DNA of 64,000 nucleotides, taken from Mesorhizobium neociceri (GTDB lineage Bacteria > Pseudomonadota > Alphaproteobacteria > Rhizobiales > Rhizobiaceae). Positions 18,301 through 25,953 of this stretch are shown here, piece by piece. The notes beneath the pieces were generated by a model. It was not told the DNA's origin and did not search any database. It saw only the letters and a program-made list of their open reading frames with translations. How positions within the stretch are numbered: the stretch's first letter is position 1; every line of letters starts with the position of its first letter. The stretch is from NCBI RefSeq assembly GCF_013520985.1, contig NZ_JACDTY010000015.1:90151-154150 (forward strand). Direction: 5' to 3'. The position numbers and the translations under genes were made by a program.

Positions 18301-18656
18301 TCGCTGCGTTGGAGAAGAGTGGCGCCCTTTTCGGTTTCGTCGCGCAGATTGGCTTGGGTGAGCATGCGGCAGAGATGTCCCCAGCCCTTGCGGTCCTGCG
18401 GATAGGCGAGGATGTCAGGCGTACCGTCTTCGAACACCAGCCGGCAGCCGGGGTGATAAGAGAAAGTTTCCGCCTTGGCCTGCTGCCAAGCGCGTACGAC
18501 GCCGGCCACGGTGTTGCGATCGGCAAGGCCGATCGCGGAGAATCCCATGAGCTTGGCCGCCACGACCAACTCCTCCGGTTTGGAGGCGCCGCGCAGGAAG
18601 GAGAAGTTCGACTGGATGCCGAACTCGGCATAGGGGATGACGGTCAATGCGTTCAT
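15381..18656 (-). CDS. dnaE2: Error-prone DNA polymerase DnaE2
   Basis: 1091 residues, a C-family polymerase of the DnaE2 type. The N-terminus is a PHP domain (YAEFGIQSNFSFLRGASKPEEL). The polymerase palm acidic motif PDIDVDFEHEKRD lies near residue 400, followed by ARGSxA-like GRGSAANS, the LPRLRPRTFYDLVIEVAIVRPGPIQG segment and a C-terminal OB fold (RRVSVAGLVLVRQRPGKG). It performs mutagenic lesion bypass with ImuA and ImuB. The ATG overlaps the imuB stop (ATGA), so the two are translationally coupled. SOS control comes from the LexA box before imuA. Confidence 0.97.
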   Translation of the reverse strand: MNALTVIPYAEFGIQSNFSFLRGASKPEELVVAAKLMGFSAIGLADRNTVAGVVRAWQQAKAETFSYHPGCRLVFEDGTPDILAYPQDRKGWGHLCRMLTQANLRDETEKGATLLQRSDLLEWGDLMSLAILPDLTAGASDGLALLHQLKDRFGRNLRLGVAPDYRGNDRFRIEQAAAMADAAGVALMATNDVLYHSAERRPLQDVLTAIRLNTPVAEVGLQLAVNAERHLKPPLEMARLFRRHPQALAETLRFAEGLSFSFDELKHNYPEETTEAGVDPQTELERLTWEGARKRYPEGIPDKVDGLVRHELAIVGLKKYARYFLTVRDIVRFARSQGVLCQGRGSAANSVICYCLEITEVDPSLLDVLFERFVSTERDEPPDIDVDFEHEKRDVVIKYIYDKYSAKRTALAAAVISYRGRSALREVAKAMGLSEDVRSALSSTIWGWSTSELGEKEAHAGGIDRADPLARLVIERSNDIMGFPRHLSQHVGGFVITKDRLDEIVPIVKTAMDERKMVEWDKDDLDNVGILKVDVLALGMLSCLRRAFDLLETHYGVRDKYDRRLTLATIPQRDSRVYDMICRADTLGVFQIESRAQMSMLPRLRPRTFYDLVIEVAIVRPGPIQGDMVHPYLRRRQGKEKVEYPSQELKAILERTLGVPLFQEQAMKIAIDAGGFSPGEADKLRRAMATFKRNGTIGNYETLMVEGMVKKGYARDFAERCFKQIEGFGEYGFPESHAASFALLVYASCWFKTFYPDVFCAAILNSQPMGFYQPAQLVRDARDHGVAIRDVDVNFSDWDCTLEEDEFDSAKILPRHGEMRGVIKTAYAVRLGFRQIKGLAEKRMEQFTQRRGSGYSSVRDVWLRSGLDVDDIERLAQADAFRSLGLDRREALWAVRALDGKSAAEKLPLFDQPAIRLRELEPETKLPTMPLGEHVIHDYRALGLSLKAHPVAFLRERLDRAGVIPNANLGSVRDGRRVSVAGLVLVRQRPGKGNAIFLTLEDDKAVANVIFWERTFTRFRPIVMGARFVKVTGKLQSESDVIHIVAEKIEDLTPWLTVLLEEMTPAVPARPDIATLSDKAERVMPKGRNFQ

Positions 18657-20278
18657 GCGAAGACCCCATGCATAAACCAGCGTGGCGGCACCTGCGGGTT
18701 GCCGTAAAGGCCTTGCCGGTAGAGCCAGTAGCGGCGGCCGTCGGCATCCTCGATGCGGAAATAGTCACGAGTCGATGTGACAGGGTCGCTCATGGCTTCA
18801 TGCCACCATTCGGCGGCGATACGTTCGGGTCCCTCCACACGCGTGACCCGGTAGAGCGCGCGCCGCCAGCGGAAGTGCAGCGGCGGCCCCTCCGGCATCT
18901 CGGTCGCCGGCACTTCGATCGGCTCGGGCGAACGGAACAGCCGGATCGGCCGCTCCGGCGGGAAGATGGTTGCGGGCGGCGCGTCTTTCCGGTCCGGCTT
19001 TTTCGGTGGCGTGGTCCGTTGCGGCGCCTCGGAGAAGGGGATGGTGGCGACGGCGCGCTCCGGCAGATGGCTTTCGACGGCGACCGCTTTCAGCACAGCA
19101 TTGTCGCCGAGCCGGGCGCGGATGCGGTCGGCAAACAGCGCGATGTCGGCGCCGTCATCCTCGGTCTCGCCGGTCAGATCGGCCTGCTGCATGTCGAAGG
19201 CGGCGGCCGCCAGAACGGAAAGCCGCACCAGATCGAAACCGTAGCCGGCATCGATGTCCTGTTCGAGCGCTGTCAGCCGCTCGTGGAACAGGCGCTGGAT
19301 CAGCTTCGGTTCGCGCAGGGGCCGCGAGGTGCCGACAGCGATGCGGCTGACGGCGCCGTCGACGCGAAACAACAGCAGCGCCAGCATCCGGGCGCCTTCG
19401 CCGCGGCGTTCGAGATCGACCTTCAAGGTCACCGCCAGCATTTCCACCAGCCGCTCGATCTCGGCGGTGAGCACGACCGGCTCGGCGAGGTGGCGTTCGA
19501 CCGAAAGCGGCGCCACGGGCAGACGCGGCGAAACCGCCTCGTCGAGGCGGCCGAGCGCCTGGTCTAGCCGCAACAGCAAGCTGGCGCCGAAGCGGCGGGC
19601 AAGCGGCGCGCGCGGCGCAGCCATGACGGCGCCCGCGGTGCGCAGGCCGACGCTTTCCAGGCTGGCGCGGATATCAGGCTCGATGCGCAAAGCGGCCAGC
19701 GGCAAGGGGGCGAGCAGTGCTTCCTCCTCGCCGGAGGGAATAATGCGATCGCCGCAGAAGCGCGCCGCCGCCCAGGCGGCGCCCGGCGTCGCGGCAAGCC
19801 CGGCGCGGACATCGAAACCCTGCTGGAAAAAGCGCGCAAGAATGTCATCCAGCATGGCGCGTTCGCCGCCGAACAGATGCGTGCAGCCGGTGACGTCGAG
19901 ATAAAGCCCGTCGGCGCCGTCGAGCGCCACCAGCGGCGTGTAGCGGTCGCACCAGTCGGCGAGGCCTTCGAGCAGCCGGCGATCGGCTTCCGGATCGGCC
20001 TCGACAATGTCGATCGAGGGATGCATGGCGCGCGCGTCGGCAATGCCCATGCCGCGCTTCAGGTGCAGCGCCTCAGCCCGCTCGTCGAGGGCTGATATGC
20101 GCTGGGCGTTGCGGTCGCGATGGCTGATTACCAGCGGTGGGTGAGATGGCGGCAAATGATCCGACGGCCGGGAACGCCACGACCGTCCCAGGCGCTGGCG
20201 CAGGATCCGCTCCGCCCCGAGATGCGGGAACCACAGCGACAGAATTCTCTGGCCTTCTCTCTTCGAAACGGTGCTCAT
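18653..20278 (-). CDS. imuB: ImuB, inactive Y-family polymerase-like protein
   Basis: 541 residues related to the Y-family polymerases (ILSLWFPHLGAERIL, GMGIADARAMHPSIDIVEA, LYLDVTGCTHLFGGE, AGLAATPGAAWAAAR). The catalytic acidic residues of true DinB enzymes are replaced, as is typical for ImuB, which acts as a hub for DnaE2, ImuA and the clamp. The start at 20278 (MSTVSKREG) gives the family N-terminus and has GGAAC upstream. The first 206 bases overlap the imuA reading frame. It ends in an ATGA overlap with dnaE2. Confidence 0.93.
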   Translation of the reverse strand: MSTVSKREGQRILSLWFPHLGAERILRQRLGRSWRSRPSDHLPPSHPPLVISHRDRNAQRISALDERAEALHLKRGMGIADARAMHPSIDIVEADPEADRRLLEGLADWCDRYTPLVALDGADGLYLDVTGCTHLFGGERAMLDDILARFFQQGFDVRAGLAATPGAAWAAARFCGDRIIPSGEEEALLAPLPLAALRIEPDIRASLESVGLRTAGAVMAAPRAPLARRFGASLLLRLDQALGRLDEAVSPRLPVAPLSVERHLAEPVVLTAEIERLVEMLAVTLKVDLERRGEGARMLALLLFRVDGAVSRIAVGTSRPLREPKLIQRLFHERLTALEQDIDAGYGFDLVRLSVLAAAAFDMQQADLTGETEDDGADIALFADRIRARLGDNAVLKAVAVESHLPERAVATIPFSEAPQRTTPPKKPDRKDAPPATIFPPERPIRLFRSPEPIEVPATEMPEGPPLHFRWRRALYRVTRVEGPERIAAEWWHEAMSDPVTSTRDYFRIEDADGRRYWLYRQGLYGNPQVPPRWFMHGVFA

Positions 20279-21101
20279 CGGGGTTCCATTCCAGTGTGAA
20301 TTGTCCGAGCAGAGCCGTGCGGCTCTTGCCGATGCTGACGGTGAAGGCAGGGCGGCCGATCGAGTCGGCGAGCGGCCCGGCAATCGTCCGGCGCGATGTT
20401 GCGGGTGCGCCCGACACGATGAGACGCACCGGGGCGGCGGTCGGTTCGGCCTCGCCGGCCTGGCGCAGCAGGAACACCGGCCGGCCGGCGCTTTGGGCGC
20501 GGGCGTGCAACCGGCGCGTTGCGGTGAGGTCGAGCCGGTGCGGGCTGCCGCGGATTTCGAGAATGACTGCGGCGAGCGCGGTCATCTTCGCGGCCTCCTC
20601 GGCCACCCACAGCGCATCGGTGAGTTTCGGCGCCTCGGAAAACAGCAATTGCTCCGGCGCGATGCCGAACAGGCCCTGCAATCCCTTGGCATAGGGGAAG
20701 CCGGCCTCGCGAAAAATCTCCGACGTGCCGATCCACAGCACCGGCAGGGCCTGCCCCTTGAGGATCAGGCTGACCAGCGACAGCACAAAGCCGGCGACGG
20801 CCCCGGCATTGCGGGTCTCAAGGCCGTGGATTTCGCTCAGGGCGGCTTTCGGCAGGCCGCCGCTCAGCGCGGCATCGAGGCGCTCGACGCCGGTGGGCAG
20901 GAAGGCATCCGGCGAAGCAACGGCAAGGCCACGCCGGATAATGGTGATATCAGGGGCGACATCGAGATCGGGCGCGTTGCCGTCAGCACGCGCGCGGGCC
21001 CGCTCGCCAGCGGCCAAGCGCTCGGGCAGCGTTCCCTCGATCTTCGCGATCTGGCGGCGCAGGGCAAAAACAGTCTCCCGCGCCACGGCTGATGTCGCCA
21101 T
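20073..21101 (-). CDS. imuA: ImuA, SOS mutagenesis accessory protein
   Basis: 342 residues, RecA-like ImuA fold: FLPTGVERLDAALSGGLPKAALSEIHG, VLWIGTSEIFREAGFPYAKGL, AVILEIRG. The Walker A lysine motif of RecA is absent, as usual. It is the first gene of the imuA-imuB-dnaE2 operon. The last 68 codons, after FTLEWNPDEHRFEE, overlap the start of imuB in another frame and are Pro/Ala-rich. A LexA box sits 24 bases upstream of the ATG, so expression should be DNA-damage induced. Confidence 0.93.
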   Translation of the reverse strand: MATSAVARETVFALRRQIAKIEGTLPERLAAGERARARADGNAPDLDVAPDITIIRRGLAVASPDAFLPTGVERLDAALSGGLPKAALSEIHGLETRNAGAVAGFVLSLVSLILKGQALPVLWIGTSEIFREAGFPYAKGLQGLFGIAPEQLLFSEAPKLTDALWVAEEAAKMTALAAVILEIRGSPHRLDLTATRRLHARAQSAGRPVFLLRQAGEAEPTAAPVRLIVSGAPATSRRTIAGPLADSIGRPAFTVSIGKSRTALLGQFTLEWNPDEHRFEERRPENSVAVVPASRGGADPAPAPGTVVAFPAVGSFAAISPTAGNQPSRPQRPAHISPRRAG

Positions 21102-21124
21102 GACGGTCAGTTTCTCTCACAATT

Positions 21125-21139
21125 GTTCCTGTTATGTTC
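21125..21139 (-). promoter_or_regulatory. LexA box upstream of imuA
   Basis: GTTC-CTGTTAT-GTTC is an exact match to the alphaproteobacterial LexA site GTTC-N7-GTTC. It lies 24-38 bases upstream of the imuA ATG, where a repressor would block the promoter. Confidence 0.93.
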
Positions 21140-21284
21140 CTATAGATTCCAGAGGGTGCCGGAAGAGTCAAGCGGAGTCATGCGGAATTTATTCCTGTCT
21201 CCGAGTCGGGAGGATAGGCGACAGCCGCGTTCATTTGCCGATTCCGGAGGGAAAGCCTATATGCCGGGATCAAAGGACTAAAGC

Positions 21285-21707
21285 ATGGCCCGCATCTACA
21301 AGACCCGCACCTGGCACGACGAACTCTCGCCCTCGATCGAGGAAATGGAGTTCCTGGCGCTGGAGGCGTATGCGCATCTGCCGGACGATTTTCGCAAGCT
21401 CACCGGCGAGATCGTCATCCAGATCGCCGAGTTCCCGACCGACGAGATCATGGACGATCTGTCGCTGGAGACGCCGTTCGACCTGCTCGGCCTGTTCGAG
21501 GGCCGCGGCATCGCCGAGCGCTGGAACCCGCAGACCGGCGAAGGCCCGAACCGCATCACCCTCTACCGCCGCGCCATCCTCGACTACTGGGCCGAGAACG
21601 AGGAGACGCTGGGCGACATCGTCACCCACGTGCTGATCCACGAGATCGGCCACCACTTCGGCCTGTCGGACGATGATATGGAGAAGCTCGAAGAGGCGGC
21701 CGAGTAA
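21285..21707 (+). CDS. Metallopeptidase-like zincin family protein
   Basis: 140 residues of the short zincin family found across Actinobacteria and alphaproteobacteria. The metal motif HEIGHHFGLSDDDM is near the C-terminus (HExxH plus a downstream Asp). The N-terminus is EEMEFLALEAYAHLPDDF. No signal peptide. Substrate unknown. It is divergent from imuA across a 183-base gap holding the LexA box. Confidence 0.88.
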   Translation: MARIYKTRTWHDELSPSIEEMEFLALEAYAHLPDDFRKLTGEIVIQIAEFPTDEIMDDLSLETPFDLLGLFEGRGIAERWNPQTGEGPNRITLYRRAILDYWAENEETLGDIVTHVLIHEIGHHFGLSDDDMEKLEEAAE

Positions 21708-21710
21708 GGC

Positions 21711-21912
21711 TGCGTCGATATTCAGGTGAGGCTGGCCTGCGAACGGCAGATACCTGCGCTTCCGGCCTTCGCCGGCCGAAGCCTGCATGAGTGGTTGCGG
21801 CAGTTAAGGCTACGGCCGGCGTAGGCCGGTGCTCACGTACTTCAAGTACGCTCCGCTCCGGTTCTCGGTATCAGCCATTCTCGGCTCAGCCTGACCTGAA
21901 TCTCAACACAGC
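21711..21912. repeat. MITE-like intergenic repeat, copy 2 (with internal insertion)
   Basis: Same ends and inner palindrome CGTACTTCAAGTACG as copy 1 at 14696. It is interrupted after GCTTCCGG by about 60 extra bases that are themselves palindromic (CCTTCGCCGGCCGAAG, then CTACGGCCGGCGTAGGCC). It begins three bases after the zincin stop. Confidence 0.8.
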
Positions 21913-21933
21913 CTGCGTAGGTGCCTGCAAAGC

Positions 21934-22140
21934 CTACCAATCGCTCAGCTTGGTATCCGGCCCGTATTCCTGGCCGTCGATATCCTTCACCACCGCCTGG
22001 CCGCAGCGCATCGACTTGGTCTTCTTGTCGTAGGCGTAGGTTGGCGAGCCGTACAAATGCCAGCCCTTGTTCAGCGCCGCGGTCACCTTGTGGCAGAAGG
22101 TTGAATCGTCGGGGGCGGACAGAAAGCGGTAAAGTCTCAT
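21934..22140 (-). CDS. DUF1737 domain protein
   Basis: 68 residues. MRLYRFLSAPDDSTFCHKVTAALNKGWHLYGSPTYAY is the DUF1737 pattern, followed by VVKDIDGQEYGPDTKLSDW. No known function. ATG at 22140. It lies 65 bases downstream of the CitE-like gene's stop... on the opposite side, that gene's 3' end is at 22205 on the same strand, so the two may share a transcript. Confidence 0.85.
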   Translation of the reverse strand: MRLYRFLSAPDDSTFCHKVTAALNKGWHLYGSPTYAYDKKTKSMRCGQAVVKDIDGQEYGPDTKLSDW

Positions 22141-22204
22141 GGGTCAGGTCCTGTCGTGAATTCTGTGTTGTCGGGCGGGATTGTTCCGAAGCCGGCTTAG
22201 GCAA

Positions 22205-23086
22205 TCATGCGCCGATGGCGGCGGCTTTCGCCAGCAGTTTTTCGGCTTGCGCCAGATGCAGCCGCTCGACCATCCTGCCGTCCAGCGCAATCACGCCCTT
22301 GCCGGCATTTTCGGGCAAGGCGAAGGCATCTTTCACCGCACGCGCCTCGGCAAGGGCTTCGGGCGCGGGCGCAAAGGCATGGTTGGCGGCGTCGACCTGG
22401 GCCGGGTGGATCAGCGTCTTGCCGTCGAAGCCCATGGCGGCGGCTTCCGTGCATTCGCGCGCAAACGCGTCAGGATCGCGAAAATCGTTGGAGACGCCAT
22501 CGAGCATGTCGATGCCGCCGGCGCGCGCGGCCAGCACCATCTGCATCAGCCAGGGCACGAGATAGCGCCGGTCGGGCGTCGCCAGAATGCCGGTCTCCAT
22601 GACCAGATCGTTCGTTCCGGCAACGAAACAATTGAGACGCGAGGCCGGGTCGCGGCCGAGCTCGGCGATGGCGCCGATGTTGAGCATGGCCTTTGGCGTC
22701 TCGATCATTGCCCAGAGTTTGACGCTGTCGGGAGCAAAATTGTCGTCGAGCACATCACCGACTTCCAGAATGTCGCGCGGTGTGGCGACCTTGGACAACA
22801 GGATGCCGTCTGGCTCGAATTTTGCCGCGGCCAGCAGATCATCGTTGCCCCATTCGCTGGACAGCGCGTTGACGCGTACGATCATCTCGCAGCGCCGCTT
22901 GGGTCGGCTGGCGAAAATGCCGGCCAATTTTTCGCGCGCCGCGACCTTGTCGGCGGGCGCGACGGCGTCTTCGAGATCGATGATGACAGCATCGCAGGCC
23001 AGCGCTGCGATCTTGGCCAGCGCCTTGTCGTTGGAAGCCGGGACATAGAGCACAGAGCGCCGCGGGCGGTGGGGTTCGCTTGTCAT
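22205..23086 (-). CDS. CitE-like / malyl-CoA lyase family protein (HpcH/HpaI aldolase)
   Basis: 293 residues of the HpcH/HpaI TIM-barrel family in its CoA-ester lyase branch. Motifs include RRSVLYVPASNDKALAKI (CoA-binding start), DAVIIDLEDAVAPADK (metal Glu/Asp), LWAMIETPKAMLNI and DGKTLIHPAQVDAAN. Such enzymes cleave or hydrolyse malyl-, citramalyl- or methylmalyl-CoA; the exact substrate is not readable. The ATG at 23086 is chosen because the family starts at MTSEPHRPRRS; a much longer upstream open frame is repeat-derived. DUF1737 follows. Confidence 0.87.
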   Translation of the reverse strand: MTSEPHRPRRSVLYVPASNDKALAKIAALACDAVIIDLEDAVAPADKVAAREKLAGIFASRPKRRCEMIVRVNALSSEWGNDDLLAAAKFEPDGILLSKVATPRDILEVGDVLDDNFAPDSVKLWAMIETPKAMLNIGAIAELGRDPASRLNCFVAGTNDLVMETGILATPDRRYLVPWLMQMVLAARAGGIDMLDGVSNDFRDPDAFARECTEAAAMGFDGKTLIHPAQVDAANHAFAPAPEALAEARAVKDAFALPENAGKGVIALDGRMVERLHLAQAEKLLAKAAAIGA

Positions 23087-23210
23087 GGCCGATCTATGCC
23101 GCGTGTGGTTGGTGGAGGCAAGCGTCCGACCGGTATCTGATAACGAGCCAACCGCGAAAGCTTGCGCTGCCCCTTGTCTGCTCGTCCTCCTCCGCAGTTG
23201 CGGAAGGGCC

Positions 23211-23406
23211 CTTCCTCTCCCCCGTCGATCGGGGGAGAGGTGTCGAGCGAAGCTCGACGGAGTGGGGGTCGACCCTTGGGCGCAAAGCGAAGCGATGCTT
23301 GCGCTAGTGCCCTTCCTATGTCCGTTCGCGACGATTGCCAGGTGGTTCCCCACTCCGTCTCGGCTTCGCCGAGCCACCTCTCCCCCCTCCGGAGGGAGAG
23401 GAAGGG
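23211..23406. repeat. Palindromic repeat pair (CCTCTCCCCCGTCGATCGGGGGAGAGG family), copy 1
   Basis: Outer arms CTTCCTCTCCCCC and GGAGGGAGAGGAAGGG are about 195 bases apart. They enclose AGCTCGACGGAGTGGGG and CCCCACTCCGTCTCGGC in inverted orientation. Second copy at 53946. It occupies a large part of the gap before the DUF4173 gene. Confidence 0.8.
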
Positions 23407-23715
23407 AGCGTGGCCGGGGCGGCGCCAACGTCCGGAAAGGATGGTAGGCTTGAAGCGCAGGTCCTGCACGAAAACTGCACATCTCTGCGGGAAACCTCCT
23501 CCGCTCCGCCCCGGCGCCTCCATGCGAGCCCGCGACAACAGCGGCATGCAACAGCGACGCACCCACCGTTGGTCCCTGCCTTATCGGCTGCGCAGCGAAA
23601 GCTGGTGGCTGGTCGACCCGCCCCGGCCCGAGGCCCGCCCTTGCCCGGAGGCAAGCCTGCTCCCTTTTATCCGCCCGCCCGCCGGCCGGATCCAGCCCAT
23701 CAGGAAAGTCCGCGC
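23407..23715. other. Upstream region of the DUF4173 operon, nothing recognised
   Basis: About 310 bases. The forward frame here is open into the DUF4173 gene but reads as Pro/Arg-rich non-protein sequence. No RNA or operator was recognised. Confidence 0.4.
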
Positions 23716-25257
23716 ATGACATCGACCTTCACGCCGACCTTTTGCAGTCGCTTCGGCGTCGCCGTCCTGCTCGCCGCGCTGGCGGATTTTTTCTTCTATG
23801 GCCAGCCCGCCGGGATCACTGTCCTTTTGTTTGCCATCGTGATTGCCGGTGCGGTCGTCGCTGTTCATCCTGCCGCCCTGAATTCCACCCGGCCCTGGCT
23901 CAAGCCTGCCGTCCTGTTCGTCGCGCTGCTGCCGCTGGCCGAGAATGTCAGCCCGCTGTCGGTCGCGGTCGCGCTTGCGGCGTTGGTCGTGTTTGCGCTG
24001 TCGCTAGCCGGGCGGCTGAGGCACGGCGTTGCCCGCATTGCCGGCCAGATCGCGCTGTTCCTGCTGGCGGCGCCGCTGCGCCTTATCGGTGACTTCTTCC
24101 GCTGGCGCCGAACGGTGCGACGGCTTGGCGGCCGCCGCATCCGCCTGACTGCTGTCATCGTCTGGGTCATGCCGGTGACGCTCGGCGCGGTGTTCCTGCT
24201 TTTGTTCGGCGCCGCCAATCCGGTCATCGATTACTGGCTGTCGCTGATCGACCTGATGAAGCTGCTCGACCTCATCCAGCTGGCGCGGATTGTCTTCTGG
24301 CTGTTCGTGCTCGCCAGTGTCTGGGCTTTGCTGCGACCCCGCCTGCCGCGCTTCCGGCCCCGCCTTCCGCGTCTGACACCGCCCGCAGCCGTGGCCGCAC
24401 CGACTGCGGCAAAATCCGCCACAACGATCGAGGACATCGTCTTCGGCAAAGCCGCCATTCTGCGCGCGCTGATCGTCTTCAACGCCTTGTTTGCGCTGCA
24501 GACGGCGCTCGACGCCGCCTATCTCTGGGGCGGGGTCGCCCTGCCGGACGGGTTGAGCTACGCCGCCTATGCGCATCGCGGCGCCTATCCGCTGATCGCC
24601 ACCGCGCTGCTGGCCGCCGGCTTCGTGCTGGCGGCGCTGCGGCCGGGCAGCGAAACATCAGGCGATCCGCTGATCCGCCGGCTGGTCTATGCCTGGGTGG
24701 CACAGAACATCGTGCTGGTCATCTCGTCGATCCTGCGGCTGGACCTCTATATCGGCGTCTATGCGCTGACCTACTGGCGCATCGCGGCTTTCGTCTGGAT
24801 GGGGCTGGTGGCGGCCGGGCTTGCGCTGATCATTGCCCGCATCGCGCTCAGAAAATCCAACGAATGGCTGTTCTCCGCCAATCTTCTGACGCTATCGGCG
24901 ACGCTTTATGCCTGCTCCTTCATCAATTTCGCAGCCCTGATTGCCAACTTCAATGTCGACCATTCTCTTGAGATGTCCGGCTCCGGCACCCCGCTCGATA
25001 CCGAGTATCTGCGCTCGTTCGGCGCTGTCGCCCTGCCGGCATTGGACCGCTACTACATGCATCAGACCGGACATCTGACCACCTGGGTGGTCGACCTGCA
25101 AATGGCTGACGACTATCTCGCCGAACAGAAGCAGTGGCGCGCCTGGAGCTTTCGTGGCTGGCGGCTGGTCAAGGTTCTCGACAAAAGAGGTCCGCTCGTG
25201 CTTCCTCCTGCAGAACAACCTCTGCTGCCTGCCATACCATCCACACCGGACCGCTAG
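23716..25257 (+). CDS. DUF4173 polytopic membrane protein
   Basis: 513 residues with about ten to twelve hydrophobic segments. It starts with VAVLLAALADFFFYGQPAGITVLLF and carries the DUF4173 pattern (FNALFALQTALDAAYLWGG, SYAAYAHRGAYPLIATALLAAGFVLAAL, LDLYIGVYALTYWRIAAFVWMG). The N-terminal FFYG..G entry is typical. Function unknown; it sits in the inner membrane. ATG at 23716, CAGGAAAG upstream. It is three bases from a response-regulator gene and a histidine kinase follows, so the three form an operon and this protein may take part in the sensing. Confidence 0.88.
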   Translation: MTSTFTPTFCSRFGVAVLLAALADFFFYGQPAGITVLLFAIVIAGAVVAVHPAALNSTRPWLKPAVLFVALLPLAENVSPLSVAVALAALVVFALSLAGRLRHGVARIAGQIALFLLAAPLRLIGDFFRWRRTVRRLGGRRIRLTAVIVWVMPVTLGAVFLLLFGAANPVIDYWLSLIDLMKLLDLIQLARIVFWLFVLASVWALLRPRLPRFRPRLPRLTPPAAVAAPTAAKSATTIEDIVFGKAAILRALIVFNALFALQTALDAAYLWGGVALPDGLSYAAYAHRGAYPLIATALLAAGFVLAALRPGSETSGDPLIRRLVYAWVAQNIVLVISSILRLDLYIGVYALTYWRIAAFVWMGLVAAGLALIIARIALRKSNEWLFSANLLTLSATLYACSFINFAALIANFNVDHSLEMSGSGTPLDTEYLRSFGAVALPALDRYYMHQTGHLTTWVVDLQMADDYLAEQKQWRAWSFRGWRLVKVLDKRGPLVLPPAEQPLLPAIPSTPDR

Positions 25258-25260
25258 ACC

Positions 25261-25953
25261 ATGCCGCATCAGATTCTGGTCGCCGACGACGATCCGCACA
25301 TTCGCGAAATCATCTGCTTTGCGCTGGAGAAGGCCGGGATGAAGACGCAGGCCGTGTCTGACGGCGCGGCCGCCCTGCAGGCGATCGAACGCCGCGAGCC
25401 CGATCTCGTCGTGCTCGACATCGGCATGCCGGAGATGGACGGGCTGGAGGTCTGCCGGCGGCTGAGACAACGCTCCGACGTGCCGGTGCTGTTCCTGTCC
25501 GCACGCGACGAAGAAATCGACCGCATCCTCGGGCTCGAAATGGGCGGCGACGACTATGTGACGAAGCCGTTCAGCCCGCGCGAACTGGTGGCGCGCGTCA
25601 ACGTCATCCTGCGCCGCGCCCGCGCCGTGCCGGATCCCGCCGACGCGAGGGCCTTCGCGCATGGCAAGCTCAGCCTGGTGCCGGCCAGCCACGGCGCCAG
25701 TTTCGACGGCAAGGCACTGGCGCTGACGGCGATCGAATTCTCGATCCTGAAAGGGTTTCTGGCGCGGCCGGCGCATGTGCTGGGGCGCGACCTGGTGGTG
25801 GCCAGCGCCTATGCCGCCAACATCCATGTCGCCGACCGCACCGTCGACAGCCATATCCGCAACATCCGCGCCAAGCTGGCGGCGGCGGGCTGTCTCGATG
25901 CCATCGAGACCGTGCATGGCGTCGGTTTCCGGCTCGGCCGATGCGGCGCCTGA
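25261..25953 (+). CDS. OmpR-family response regulator
   Basis: 230 residues. The receiver domain (about 1-120) has the acidic pocket D9-D10-D11, phospho-acceptor D53 (VVLDIGMPEMDG) and the conserved lysine in TKPFSPREL. A winged-helix OmpR/PhoB DNA-binding domain follows (VDSHIRNIRAKLAAAG, VHGVGFRLG). The stop overlaps the start of the kinase by 13 bases, so they are translationally coupled. Target genes are not evident; the DUF4173 gene upstream is the closest candidate. Confidence 0.95.
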   Translation: MPHQILVADDDPHIREIICFALEKAGMKTQAVSDGAAALQAIERREPDLVVLDIGMPEMDGLEVCRRLRQRSDVPVLFLSARDEEIDRILGLEMGGDDYVTKPFSPRELVARVNVILRRARAVPDPADARAFAHGKLSLVPASHGASFDGKALALTAIEFSILKGFLARPAHVLGRDLVVASAYAANIHVADRTVDSHIRNIRAKLAAAGCLDAIETVHGVGFRLGRCGA

